Source: Parapedobacter indicus (lineage in GTDB: Bacteria; Bacteroidota; Bacteroidia; Sphingobacteriales; Sphingobacteriaceae). Taken from it: a stretch of DNA of 64,000 nt. The DNA is taken from NCBI RefSeq assembly GCF_900113765.1, contig NZ_FOQO01000005.1:328762-392761 (forward strand), written 5' to 3'. This document shows positions 50,898 to 59,447 of the stretch, piece after piece. Under the pieces are notes generated by a model, which worked only from the letters and a program-made list of their open reading frames with translations, had not been told where the DNA came from and did no database searches. The position numbers and the translations under genes were made by a program. Within the stretch, counting starts at the first letter, position 1; every line of letters starts with the position of its first letter.

Positions 50898-52451
50898 TTG
50901 GTAAAGGAGTTAATCATCGATTCGGCTCCCGACAAGGGAGTTACTATCGCTTTACTTCAGGACAAACAGCTTGTAGAGCTTAATAAGGAACAGGTAAACA
51001 ACAATTATGCGGTAGGCGACATCTACTTGGGTAGGATCAAGAAAATCATGCCCGGTCTTAATGCTGCATTTGTAGATGTTGGATATTCGAAAGATGCGTT
51101 CCTGCATTATTTGGACTTGGGCCCCCAAGTCCAATCGCTCATCAAGCTTACGAAGCTGGTAAAGAATGGCAGTTATAAGGAAAAGCTGCTCGATAGTTTA
51201 AAATTAGAGAAGGACATCAACAAAGCAGGTAAGATTTCGGAGGTATTGACCCGAAATATGCTGTTGCCTGTCCAGATCGCAAAGGAACCCATTTCGACCA
51301 AGGGTCCCCGGCTGAGTTCGGATTTATCCATCGCCGGAAGATACGTCGTCTTAGTGCCATTTTCCAGCGCAGTATCTATTTCCAAGCGGATCAAAGGTAA
51401 TGCGGAACGTACTCGGCTCAAAAAGATCGTAGAAAGCATTAAACCGGCTAATTTCGGCGTCATTATCCGTACGGTTTCCGAAGGTAAAGGGGTAAGCGAG
51501 CTTCAAAAAGATCTGTTGGATGTGATTTCCAAGTGGGAGGTCCTGACCAACCGATTGCGACTGGCCGAGCCCACCCACAAAGTACTCGGTGAAATGGATC
51601 GGACGTCAACCATCTTGCGCGATATCCTAACGGATGAGTTTTCGCACATTTATGTTAATGATCAGGCGATCTTTGAGGAAACGCGGTCTTATGTGCAGGA
51701 AATTTCTCCCGATCTAGAGAAAATCGTAAAGTTTTACAAACACCGCGAACCTATCTTCGAACATTTTGGGGTAGAACGCCAGATCAAGGCGGCCTTTGGC
51801 AAGACGGTAAACTTGCATGGAGGTGCTTACCTTGTGATCGAACATACGGAGGCCTTACATGTTATTGATGTCAATAGTGGAAACCGGACAGCCAATAAGG
51901 AAAACCAGGAGGAGAATGCGTTGCAGGTAAACATGGAGGCTGCCAAAGAAATTGCCCGGCAATTGCGCCTGCGCGATATGGGAGGGATTGTAGTCATCGA
52001 TTTCATTGACATGCATAAACCTGCCAATCGTAAAGAATTATATGCATATCTCAAACAATGCATGGCTGCTGACCGGGCACGCCATACCATCCTGCCTCCT
52101 AGCAAATTTGGATTGGTGCAGATAACTCGGCAGCGGGTTAGACCGGAAATGACGATTGTAACCAACGAGAAATGTCCAGCTTGCGATGGCACGGGAGAAA
52201 TACGCTCGAGTATCGTATTGATGGATGATATCGAGAACAACCTGAGTTTCATTCTGCATGAACAAAACGAAAAGGATATCACGTTATGTGTGCATCCTTA
52301 TATTTATGCATATATTAAGTCCGGTTTTATTTCGCGCCGGATGAAGTGGTTTACCAAGTTTGGCCGTTGGATAAAAGTAAAGCCGGTAGCCTCGTATTAC
52401 CTCACTGAATTCCATTTCTTCAACGGTAAGGACGTTGAGATTAAACTATAA
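50898..52451 (+). CDS. rng: Ribonuclease E/G family protein
   Basis: The 517-residue endoribonuclease processes rRNA and turns over mRNA. It starts with TTG at 50898 (MVKELIIDSAPDKGV), which fits the family N-terminus exactly. An S1 domain (about 35-125, GRIKKIMPGLNAAFVDVGYS) is followed by the DNase-I-like catalytic core with metal-binding Asp residues in HVIDVNSGNRT and IVVIDFIDM. The zinc-link motif is CPACDGTGE. It lacks the long C-terminal scaffold of enterobacterial RNase E, so RNase G-like is the better name. Confidence 0.95.
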   Translation: MVKELIIDSAPDKGVTIALLQDKQLVELNKEQVNNNYAVGDIYLGRIKKIMPGLNAAFVDVGYSKDAFLHYLDLGPQVQSLIKLTKLVKNGSYKEKLLDSLKLEKDINKAGKISEVLTRNMLLPVQIAKEPISTKGPRLSSDLSIAGRYVVLVPFSSAVSISKRIKGNAERTRLKKIVESIKPANFGVIIRTVSEGKGVSELQKDLLDVISKWEVLTNRLRLAEPTHKVLGEMDRTSTILRDILTDEFSHIYVNDQAIFEETRSYVQEISPDLEKIVKFYKHREPIFEHFGVERQIKAAFGKTVNLHGGAYLVIEHTEALHVIDVNSGNRTANKENQEENALQVNMEAAKEIARQLRLRDMGGIVVIDFIDMHKPANRKELYAYLKQCMAADRARHTILPPSKFGLVQITRQRVRPEMTIVTNEKCPACDGTGEIRSSIVLMDDIENNLSFILHEQNEKDITLCVHPYIYAYIKSGFISRRMKWFTKFGRWIKVKPVASYYLTEFHFFNGKDVEIKL

Positions 52452-52455
52452 GTAA

Positions 52456-52478
52456 ATAGGGGGCATTGCCCCCTATTC
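52456..52478. terminator. Shared hairpin between convergent rng and miaA
   Basis: AATAGGGGGC (52456-52465) pairs perfectly with GCCCCCTATT (52469-52478). It overlaps the miaA stop codon. There is no long T tract on either strand, so it may work weakly or as an mRNA-end stabiliser. Confidence 0.6.
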
Positions 52479-53369
52479 CTTGAAACTCCGGATTACTTCG
52501 TCTGCCATTTCCTCCACCGTCCCTAACGGCAGCCAATGGATTGTTAATCCATCTTTTTCCATTTTTCGGAAGTAAGTCATCTGCCGTTTCGCAAAGCGGT
52601 GTATTTCGGTGTTTAGCCGGGTAAAAAAGATATCGTAGTTGAATTCGCCACATAGGTATTGTGTGGCATACTTGTACTCCAATCCATAATAAAGCAATTT
52701 TTCCGGAGCTATTCCGCGGTCTAATAGCATTTGAACTTCCGCTAACAGCCCGTTTTCGAGCCGTTGCTGCAATCGCTCGGTGATGCGCTGACGGCGTAGT
52801 TCGACCGGGGGACTAATGCCGAATAGCTGGGCTGATACAGGTGGATAGGGCTTTGCCGGCAGGGAATGATGAAGGCACCAAGTGGCGATTTCGATGGCTC
52901 GAATGAGTCGTTTCCTGGTACGTGTGTCAGCATGAAACCCCGGAGGAAGAGGCAAGTTGTGCAGTGTTTGCAGCAACGCATCCATGGTTAGCAGGTTAAG
53001 CGCATGCCGAAGTGCAGGATCTACCGGTACGATGCTGTATTCAAAGGGCTGCAGTATGGACTGGATATACAGGCCGGTGCCACCGCATAGAATCGGTTGT
53101 TTTTGCTGTTTCTGGAGCGTAAGCATAACTCGGTGGAAGTCGGCATGATATTGAGCCACGTGGTAAGCTTCGCCGGCGTCAAGAATGTCAATGAGGAAAT
53201 GGGGGACATCGTCGTATACATCGAGGTCCTTTCCCGTGCCAATATCCATACCCCGGTATACCTGCCGTGAATCTGCACTGATAATGGCGCCGTTTATACG
53301 TTTGGCCACTTCTATGGCCAGTTTTGTCTTGCCAGAAGCTGTGGGACCAAGAATCACCAACAGACTCAC
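52473..53369 (-). CDS. miaA: tRNA dimethylallyltransferase
   Basis: MiaA adds a dimethylallyl group to A37 of tRNAs reading UNN codons. The 298-residue enzyme has P-loop LGPTASGKT (about 7-15), the substrate motif ISADSRQVYRGMDIGTGK, and the catalytic-site region GGTGLYIQ. The C-terminal FAKRQMTYFRKM contains the conserved RQ..W/F..tRNA-contact helix. Its start overlaps the upstream gene by 4 bp. The length is usual. Confidence 0.96.
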   Translation of the reverse strand: MSLLVILGPTASGKTKLAIEVAKRINGAIISADSRQVYRGMDIGTGKDLDVYDDVPHFLIDILDAGEAYHVAQYHADFHRVMLTLQKQQKQPILCGGTGLYIQSILQPFEYSIVPVDPALRHALNLLTMDALLQTLHNLPLPPGFHADTRTRKRLIRAIEIATWCLHHSLPAKPYPPVSAQLFGISPPVELRRQRITERLQQRLENGLLAEVQMLLDRGIAPEKLLYYGLEYKYATQYLCGEFNYDIFFTRLNTEIHRFAKRQMTYFRKMEKDGLTIHWLPLGTVEEMADEVIRSFKE

Positions 53370-54166
53370 AGCACTTTGATCAACTTAATACTGCCGCTGT
53401 TATATAACGGTGCATATCCCAGGCTTTGCCGTACGGAAAGGGACGCATCTTTGATTGCTTGGGGGAGTGTATGTTCGTCATACCTTTGCTTCGTTTGAGT
53501 GTTTATCCAGAACCGTTGCGGTTCAGTTTCGCCGACGATGGTAAAGCCAATTTTACGGTAACTATCACCGTCCGACCAGTCCTTGTCAGCGTAGGTCATG
53601 ATATCTCCCGGATGAAATTCCTGCTGGAATGCATCAATTAGCTTGCTGAATCCTCCAACGGCTTGTACCCCCTGCTTGTGACAAAACCGGAGCAGCTCAA
53701 AGGACCGATAGTCAGCCGGGCGATTGTTCATCTTTCTGCCGCCGCTGAATACGGCGATTGCCACTAAATCGCCTTTATGAAATAATCCGTAGCGGTATTT
53801 GCCCGGTAGGGCTACCTGCAGGTGATGTGCCTGTTGAAAGGCCATGGCTCTCTGCTTATCGATGCGTGCAGCTACGGTATCCCGCGCATATATGCGCTGT
53901 GCTTTTCCGGCCAACGCCGCAATGCGATTGAGTAAGAGGTCGGGCCGAGTGATCCATAGGTCCTCATCGACATGGATATAACGCGAATCAGTGTCTATAT
54001 GTATGCGCTTGTCGGAACTGCATAAGTAATAAACGATACTGATCGATGTCCCATTTGCGGATAGCAAGCAAGCGGTTTCTGACAATGCACGCAAATCAAA
54101 CTCGGTATTTAGCTTGTTTTGCAACGCCGTGAGAAACTGATAGAAAGAACTATTGACATTAAACAT
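53366..54166 (-). CDS. Conserved hypothetical protein coupled to miaA
   Basis: The protein has 266 residues from ATG 54166 (MFNVNSSFYQFLTALQNKL); the open frame to 54208 enters the promoter palindrome. The middle has a GNAT-like or nuclease-like block: GLFHKGDLVAIAVFSGGRKM, then FELLRFCHKQGVQAVGGFSK and MTYADKDWSDGDSYRKIGF. I recall similar blocks in phage-associated homing-type proteins, but cannot verify this. The 4-bp overlap with miaA suggests shared expression, possibly a link to tRNA modification. Function is not known. Confidence 0.78.
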   Translation of the reverse strand: MFNVNSSFYQFLTALQNKLNTEFDLRALSETACLLSANGTSISIVYYLCSSDKRIHIDTDSRYIHVDEDLWITRPDLLLNRIAALAGKAQRIYARDTVAARIDKQRAMAFQQAHHLQVALPGKYRYGLFHKGDLVAIAVFSGGRKMNNRPADYRSFELLRFCHKQGVQAVGGFSKLIDAFQQEFHPGDIMTYADKDWSDGDSYRKIGFTIVGETEPQRFWINTQTKQRYDEHTLPQAIKDASLSVRQSLGYAPLYNSGSIKLIKVL

Positions 54167-54196
54167 GAAACACAGGTAAATGAATTGCAAACTAAG

Positions 54197-54224
54197 ATAA
54201 ATTTGCATTTATATGCAAATTTAT
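54197..54224. promoter_or_regulatory. 12-bp perfect inverted repeat, likely operator of the miaA operon
   Basis: ATAAATTTGCAT (54197-54208) and ATGCAAATTTAT (54213-54224) are exact reverse complements across TTAT. On the minus strand a TTTG in the left arm lies 20-21 nt before TTAGTTTG, a near-consensus -7 box. The palindrome therefore occupies the -33 to -7 space of the promoter serving the 266-residue protein and miaA. Confidence 0.6.
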
Positions 54225-54312
54225 TCGTGGCGGTCTGCCGTCATCGGTGCTCGTCAATGCTTCGCAGTTATTGTTCGCTCACCCTGCTATTGAAGAACAG
54301 GTTTTATGATAG

Positions 54313-54404
54313 ATGAAACCTGCCATGTCATCGCTTGATACTAAAAGGCGATGAAAATGCAGATTCCATGAAGCCATTTAAAGAATAGATTATTTTCGAA
54401 TGAA
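54313..54404 (+). repeat. Dispersed hairpin element, copy B
   Basis: ATGAAACCTGCC, then hairpin arms TCATCGCTT and AAGGCGATGA within outer CTGC/GCAG (54320-54362), then ATTCCATGAAGCCATTTAAA and TTTTCGAATGAAA. Compared with copies A and C a G-C pair of the stem is replaced by T-A on both sides. One extra base in the loop breaks the reading frame seen in copy A. The next gene on the same strand starts 60 bp downstream. Confidence 0.82.
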
Positions 54405-54464
54405 AATTCACAAAATTATCAAGAGATCTCCATTTTTTGTGTAAATTATCGATATTCGTACGAT

Positions 54465-56246
54465 ATGAAGAAAATTCTTGTGGCAATGGGTGCCTTTTTT
54501 GTTTGTCTTTGCGGTAACCAAACCCTTTGTGCGCAACGCCAGACCCCCAAGCCCAACCTGACTGTCTTATTAAATAATTATATGCGGCTGGTCCCATTGC
54601 GGGATTTGGGAGACCGCAATATAGCCTATATAGGCCACTTAACTATACCGGCTTTTGCAACGGTGGGCAATATGTTGGAGCGATATGCACCGATAAGACA
54701 TTTTATGGTGCCGGAGGATGTGGGTATGTATCACGATTTGGATGAACAATTGAAGTATTATAATACCCTCATTCTGGGCTTAGCGGCTTCAGATTTGGGT
54801 AACAAACGTTTATTGCAGTTTATCGCAACGCAGGCGGTTAGTAAACAATTAATTTTGACAGTATTTGGAACGGGAGCCAAGTTGCAAGCATTGGATTTTG
54901 TGCAATATCCGATTCTTTGGAATCCTGAACTATCGGAAACTGCAGCGCGGAATACTGCCATGTCTGTATTTGGCGGGATAGCGTGTACGGCCCGACTACC
55001 GCAATCATTTTCTGCACGATATGCGACGGGCGGAGGCTTTACCACTGAGCAAATCCGGCTTGAGTACACCAACGCGGCTGCTCTGGGTATCGATGCCTTA
55101 CGTTTGGAAGCGGCTATTGATACAATTGCCCAAGAGGCGATTCGTGAGCGTGCCACTCCCGGCGCTGTGGTACTGGTGGCCAAGGGGGGCAAGGTTATTT
55201 TCGAGAAAGCTTACGGGCATCATACCTATACGAACAGCATACCTACCAAGGTTTCCGACCTCTTCGACTTGGCCTCTCTCACCAAAATTACCGCGACGAC
55301 TCCTACGATTATGCGCTTGGTTGAACGGGGAATCATTAACCTAGATAGTACAATGGGGCATTATCTGCTGCAAGCCCAGCCCACCAATAAAAATCACACC
55401 AAGCTACGGGATGTTATGCTGCATGAGGCGGGTTTTATTCCCTTTATCCCGTTTTATCGTGAACTGAAACCAGACGACCTCAGCACCGATTCTTCGGCAG
55501 TCTATTCGGTCAAAGTGGCGGATGGTTGTTACATCCGAACGGGGTATTATCAGAACGTAATGTGGCCCACTATGTTGTATTCCAAGCTTAATACTCCGGG
55601 GACTTATGTGTACAGTGATATTAGTATGTACGTTATGAAGGAAGTTGCCGAGCACCAAACAGGTATTCCCATCCAAGATTACATTCAGCTTGAATTTTAC
55701 CGCCCTTTGGGTATGCAAACCGCCGGTTATCTCCCCCGCTTACGTTTTCCAAAAGGGCGCATTGTGCCCACTGAAGACGATAAGACGTTTCGAAAAACGT
55801 TGTTACAGGGTTATGTTCACGATCAAGGAGCAGCTATGGCCGGTGGCATAGCCGGCCATGCTGGGATGTTTGCTACGGCAAATGATTTGGCCATTTATGG
55901 CCAATTGCTGCTCAATCGGGGAGAATACGGTGGTGATCGGTATTTTAAGGGAGAAACAGTGGACTTGTTTACCTCCCGGCAGTCGGCAACCAGCAGACGC
56001 GGTTTGGGATTCGACAGATGGGATCCGGATACCACAAAACACTACCCTTCAAAGTGGGCATCGGACGCTACCTTTGGGCATACGGGATATACGGGTACGT
56101 GTATTTGGATTGATCCGAAGGAACAATTGACCTATATTTTTTTATCCAACCGCGTACACCCCGCTGTAAGCACCAAACTGAGTACGCTTAATATCCGAGG
56201 AAGAATACAGGATGCGGTGTATGAAGCGATTTATTCTGCAAAATAA
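54465..56246 (+). CDS. Serine hydrolase (class C beta-lactamase fold) with GH3-C-like N-terminal remnant
   Basis: The 593-residue exported protein has a signal peptide MKKILVAMGAFFVCLCGNQT, then cleavage after LCAQ. Residues about 28-215 resemble the C-terminal alpha/beta domain of GH3 enzymes (LNNYMRLVPLRDLGDRNIAY, GNMLERYAPIRHFMV). Residues about 225-590 are a beta-lactamase-type domain with S271-L-T-K274, Y383-S-D385 and a C-terminal HTGYTGT triad. In many Bacteroidota a NagZ-like GH3 catalytic domain precedes these two; here it is absent. Likely acts on peptidoglycan or its fragments in the periplasm. Confidence 0.87.
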   Translation: MKKILVAMGAFFVCLCGNQTLCAQRQTPKPNLTVLLNNYMRLVPLRDLGDRNIAYIGHLTIPAFATVGNMLERYAPIRHFMVPEDVGMYHDLDEQLKYYNTLILGLAASDLGNKRLLQFIATQAVSKQLILTVFGTGAKLQALDFVQYPILWNPELSETAARNTAMSVFGGIACTARLPQSFSARYATGGGFTTEQIRLEYTNAAALGIDALRLEAAIDTIAQEAIRERATPGAVVLVAKGGKVIFEKAYGHHTYTNSIPTKVSDLFDLASLTKITATTPTIMRLVERGIINLDSTMGHYLLQAQPTNKNHTKLRDVMLHEAGFIPFIPFYRELKPDDLSTDSSAVYSVKVADGCYIRTGYYQNVMWPTMLYSKLNTPGTYVYSDISMYVMKEVAEHQTGIPIQDYIQLEFYRPLGMQTAGYLPRLRFPKGRIVPTEDDKTFRKTLLQGYVHDQGAAMAGGIAGHAGMFATANDLAIYGQLLLNRGEYGGDRYFKGETVDLFTSRQSATSRRGLGFDRWDPDTTKHYPSKWASDATFGHTGYTGTCIWIDPKEQLTYIFLSNRVHPAVSTKLSTLNIRGRIQDAVYEAIYSAK

Positions 56247-56254
56247 CAAGATTG

Positions 56255-57634
56255 ATGGCCAAAGCGAAGACAACTTATTTTTGCCAAAATTGTGGATATG
56301 AGTCGCCGAAATGGTTGGGGAAATGTCCTTCCTGCAATGAATGGAATACGTTTGTTGAAGAAGTAATAGAGAAACAAGTTTTCCGGGCGCCCGACTGGCG
56401 TACCGTGCCGAGTGCAGTGAAACGTTCAAGCAAAGCGGCTGCTATTCATGAAATCGTTCAAACGGAAGAAAATCGCCGAGCTACACCTGACAGCGAATTG
56501 AACCGTGTGCTGGGTGGGGGAATTGTACCAGGATCGTTGGTCCTGATCGGTGGTGAACCGGGTATCGGTAAATCGACGCTCATGCTTCAGTTGGCTCTCA
56601 ATATGCCGAATGCCAAAACGCTATACATATCCGGCGAAGAAAGCGAGCAACAGCTAAAAATGCGTGCTGAACGGCTCGTACAAGCATCTAAAGCCAATTG
56701 CTACATTTTAACCGAAACCGCTACGCAAAACATCTTCAAGCAGATTGCCTCACTGGAGCCACATTTGGTCATCATAGACTCGATACAGACGCTACACTCC
56801 GCCCAGATAGATTCGGCTCCAGGCAGCGTTTCCCAAGTGCGCGAGTGTACCGCGGAACTGCTCCGCTTCGCCAAAGAGACAAATATACCGGTGTTTATCA
56901 TCGGGCATATCACCAAAGATGGAGCGATCGCCGGTCCGAAAGTATTAGAACATATGGTGGATACAGTCTTGCAATTTGAAGGCGATCGGCACCACGTATA
57001 CCGTATGTTGCGTGCCGTTAAAAATCGCTTTGGATCTGCTTCCGAGTTGGGTATTTATGAAATGCAAGGAACGGGACTCCGCGAGGTTTCGAACCCCTCG
57101 GAAATCATGCTTTCACAACGCGAGGAGAGTATGAGCGGCATTGCGATTGCAGTACTATTGGAGGGATTACGGCCTATGCTGATTGAAGTGCAGGCGTTGG
57201 TAAGCACGTCTGCATATGGTACTCCCCAGCGTTCTTCCACAGGGTTTGACACCCGTCGGATGAATATGCTGCTGGCCGTGCTCGAAAAACGCTTCGGGTT
57301 CCGGTTGAGTGCACAGGATGTTTTCCTGAACATCGCCGGAGGCATACGGGTAGAAGACCCAGCCATTGACCTGGCGGTGATCGTTGCCCTCATTTCATCG
57401 CAACAGGATATATCTGTTCGGGCGACCGTTGCATTTGCGGGGGAGGTGGGGCTTTCGGGCGAAATACGGGCAGTTAACCGCATTGAACAGCGTATCGCTG
57501 AGGCGGAAAAACTCGGCTTTGAAACCATTTACATCTCCAGATACAATACCAAAGGCTTGGATGTCAGCAAGTATGGAATACAGATTAAACCAGTGGCTAA
57601 GGTAGAAGAGGTTTTTCAGGCCGTTTTTGGATGA
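56255..57634 (+). CDS. radA: DNA repair protein RadA
   Basis: The 459-residue RecA-like branch-migration helicase starts at ATG 56255 (MAKAKTTYFC). An N-terminal zinc finger (CQNCGYESPKWLGKCPSC) is followed by Walker A GGEPGIGKST near residue 97, the RadA-specific KNRFG motif, and a C-terminal Lon-protease-like domain (about 290-459) whose region IAGGIRVEDPAIDLAV is typical. It starts 8 bp after the preceding stop codon, so it is probably cotranscribed with the serine hydrolase. Confidence 0.96.
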   Translation: MAKAKTTYFCQNCGYESPKWLGKCPSCNEWNTFVEEVIEKQVFRAPDWRTVPSAVKRSSKAAAIHEIVQTEENRRATPDSELNRVLGGGIVPGSLVLIGGEPGIGKSTLMLQLALNMPNAKTLYISGEESEQQLKMRAERLVQASKANCYILTETATQNIFKQIASLEPHLVIIDSIQTLHSAQIDSAPGSVSQVRECTAELLRFAKETNIPVFIIGHITKDGAIAGPKVLEHMVDTVLQFEGDRHHVYRMLRAVKNRFGSASELGIYEMQGTGLREVSNPSEIMLSQREESMSGIAIAVLLEGLRPMLIEVQALVSTSAYGTPQRSSTGFDTRRMNMLLAVLEKRFGFRLSAQDVFLNIAGGIRVEDPAIDLAVIVALISSQQDISVRATVAFAGEVGLSGEIRAVNRIEQRIAEAEKLGFETIYISRYNTKGLDVSKYGIQIKPVAKVEEVFQAVFG

Positions 57635-57637
57635 AAC

Positions 57638-58006
57638 TCAGTTGATTGCTTTGCCGAAAGGTGTAAAGGCCAATGCCATCAGTTTGAAATGTTGCCTTCC
57701 AAAGGGAATCCCAATGATGGTAATGCAGAGCAACAGTCCGAAAACAAAATGAGTGAGGGCAACCCATATTCCACCAAAGACAATCCAGAGGATATTCATA
57801 AGTGTGTATAAACACCCCGTGCTGGAGGGTGTATGGGTAACGACGGTGCCAAATGGTACAAGCGAAGCGATCGCCAGTTTGAATAACTGAATGCCAAAGG
57901 GAATGCCTACAATCGTAAGGCAAAGTAACAGTCCGCCGATAAGGTATTCCAGGAAAATAAGGAATCCACCAAAGATGATCCAAATGAGATTGCCCAGAAA
58001 ATTCAT
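57638..58006 (-). CDS. YccF domain membrane protein
   Basis: The 122-residue protein is built of two similar halves, each NxxWIxFGG followed by a hydrophobic hairpin (NLIWIIFGGFLIFLEYLIGG; NILWIVFGGIWVALTHFVFG) and IVGIPFG/IIGIPFG. This internal duplication is the YccF signature. Function is unknown in general. It overlaps hisS by 4 bp and ends 3 bp from the convergent radA. Confidence 0.93.
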   Translation of the reverse strand: MNFLGNLIWIIFGGFLIFLEYLIGGLLLCLTIVGIPFGIQLFKLAIASLVPFGTVVTHTPSSTGCLYTLMNILWIVFGGIWVALTHFVFGLLLCITIIGIPFGRQHFKLMALAFTPFGKAIN

Positions 58007-59394
58007 TTTTGCAACGCTAAAAATGCAAACAGTTCTGCCTCGTCCAGTTTCCGTTGTTCACCGGATTGCATGTCTTTCAATGAAAAGGCCCCACTTTGTA
58101 TTTCTTCCTCGCCGATGAGGACTACATACGGTATTTTTTTCGCATCGGCATAGGCCAATTGTTTTTTCAGCTTGGCGGAAGTGGGGTAAATTTCGGCGGC
58201 GACCCCTGCATCACGCAATTTCTGCAACAGTGGCAGTGCATACAATTCGGCAAGTTTGTCAAAGTTGCTAAACAATACGTTGGTCGATTGCATGGTACTG
58301 GTGGGAAACAACCCCAGTTCTTCCATGACATCGTAAATACGGTCTGCGCCAAAGGAGATACCTACGCCGGTAAGTCCCTTCAGACCAAACATACCGGTCA
58401 GATCGTCGTAACGGCCACCTCCGCCGATACTACCCATCGTTACCTCGTTGGTTTTCACCTCAAAGATACAACCCGTATAATAATTCAGACCCCTGGCCAG
58501 GGTAATATCGAGGTCTAGGAAACGGCTGAGCGAAGCACCATGGGCCGTCATTTTTTCTACATAGCCTAACACGATTTCGATCTCTTCGATGCCCTGCATT
58601 CCGATGGCCGATGAAGCAAGCGTGCTTTTAAGCTGGTTGATTTTCAGGGTAACAGGCCCTTCCAGTTGCATAATGGGCCGTAGCTTTTTTACATCCTCTT
58701 CTGAAAAGCCACGTTCCAGTAGCTCCTTATCGACTCCCTCCATACCGATTTTGTCCAGTTTGTCGATCGCCACTGTCATGGGTACAAGTAGGTCTGGCTT
58801 GCCCAATAGCTCAGCAATGCCCGATAAGATTTTACGGTTGTTGAGTTTTATGGTGAAATCCGTTAATCCCAGGTGGGTCAATGCTTCGTGATAAATAAGC
58901 ACAAATTCGGCTTCATTAAGTAAGCTTTCCGAACCGACAACATCCACATCGCATTGGTAAAACTCCCGGTAACGCCCTCGTTGCGGTCTATCCGCCCGCC
59001 AAACTGGTTGGATTTGGAAACGTTTGAACGGTAGGGTGATTTCGTGTTGATGCATCACTACATAGCGGGCGAAGGGCACCGTGAGATCGTAGCGTAATGC
59101 TTTTTCGGTAATGTGGGTCGTTAGTGGTGTCGAGGCCCTTTCGGTCAACAGATTGCTGGGAGCCTTGGCCAAGTAGTCGCCTGAATTTAGAATCTTGAAA
59201 ATCAGTTTATCCCCTTCGTCTCCATATTTGCCGGTAAGCGTCTGTAGGTTTTCAAAAGAAGGCGTCTGAATTTCGCGATAACCATATTTGGTAAAAACAG
59301 TCTTAAGAGTGCTGAAGATATAGTCGCGCTTTTCCATTTCTACGGGGGAAAAATCGCGGGTGCCTTTTGCCAACGAAGGTTTCACTATTGCCAT
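58003..59394 (-). CDS. hisS: Histidyl-tRNA synthetase
   Basis: The 463-residue class II synthetase has KGTRDFSPVEM at the N-terminus, motif 2 in QIQPVWRADRPQRGRYREF, the histidine-specific loops LARGLNYYTG and GGGGRYDDL, motif 3 GVGISFGADRIYDVM, and a C-terminal anticodon-binding domain (about 370-463). It is preceded by a heptanucleotide repeat that separates it from rnc. Confidence 0.97.
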   Translation of the reverse strand: MAIVKPSLAKGTRDFSPVEMEKRDYIFSTLKTVFTKYGYREIQTPSFENLQTLTGKYGDEGDKLIFKILNSGDYLAKAPSNLLTERASTPLTTHITEKALRYDLTVPFARYVVMHQHEITLPFKRFQIQPVWRADRPQRGRYREFYQCDVDVVGSESLLNEAEFVLIYHEALTHLGLTDFTIKLNNRKILSGIAELLGKPDLLVPMTVAIDKLDKIGMEGVDKELLERGFSEEDVKKLRPIMQLEGPVTLKINQLKSTLASSAIGMQGIEEIEIVLGYVEKMTAHGASLSRFLDLDITLARGLNYYTGCIFEVKTNEVTMGSIGGGGRYDDLTGMFGLKGLTGVGISFGADRIYDVMEELGLFPTSTMQSTNVLFSNFDKLAELYALPLLQKLRDAGVAAEIYPTSAKLKKQLAYADAKKIPYVVLIGEEEIQSGAFSLKDMQSGEQRKLDEAELFAFLALQK

Positions 59395-59412
59395 GGCGCA
59401 AAGGTAGGAATG

Positions 59413-59447
59413 ATTTTAGATTTTAGGTTTTAGATTTTAGATTTTAA
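59413..59447. repeat. Heptanucleotide tandem repeat between rnc and hisS
   Basis: Five consecutive 7-bp units of ATTTTAG, the third GTTTTAG and the last ATTTTAA. It overlaps the rnc stop codon and ends 19 bp before the hisS start on the minus strand. Confidence 0.85.
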
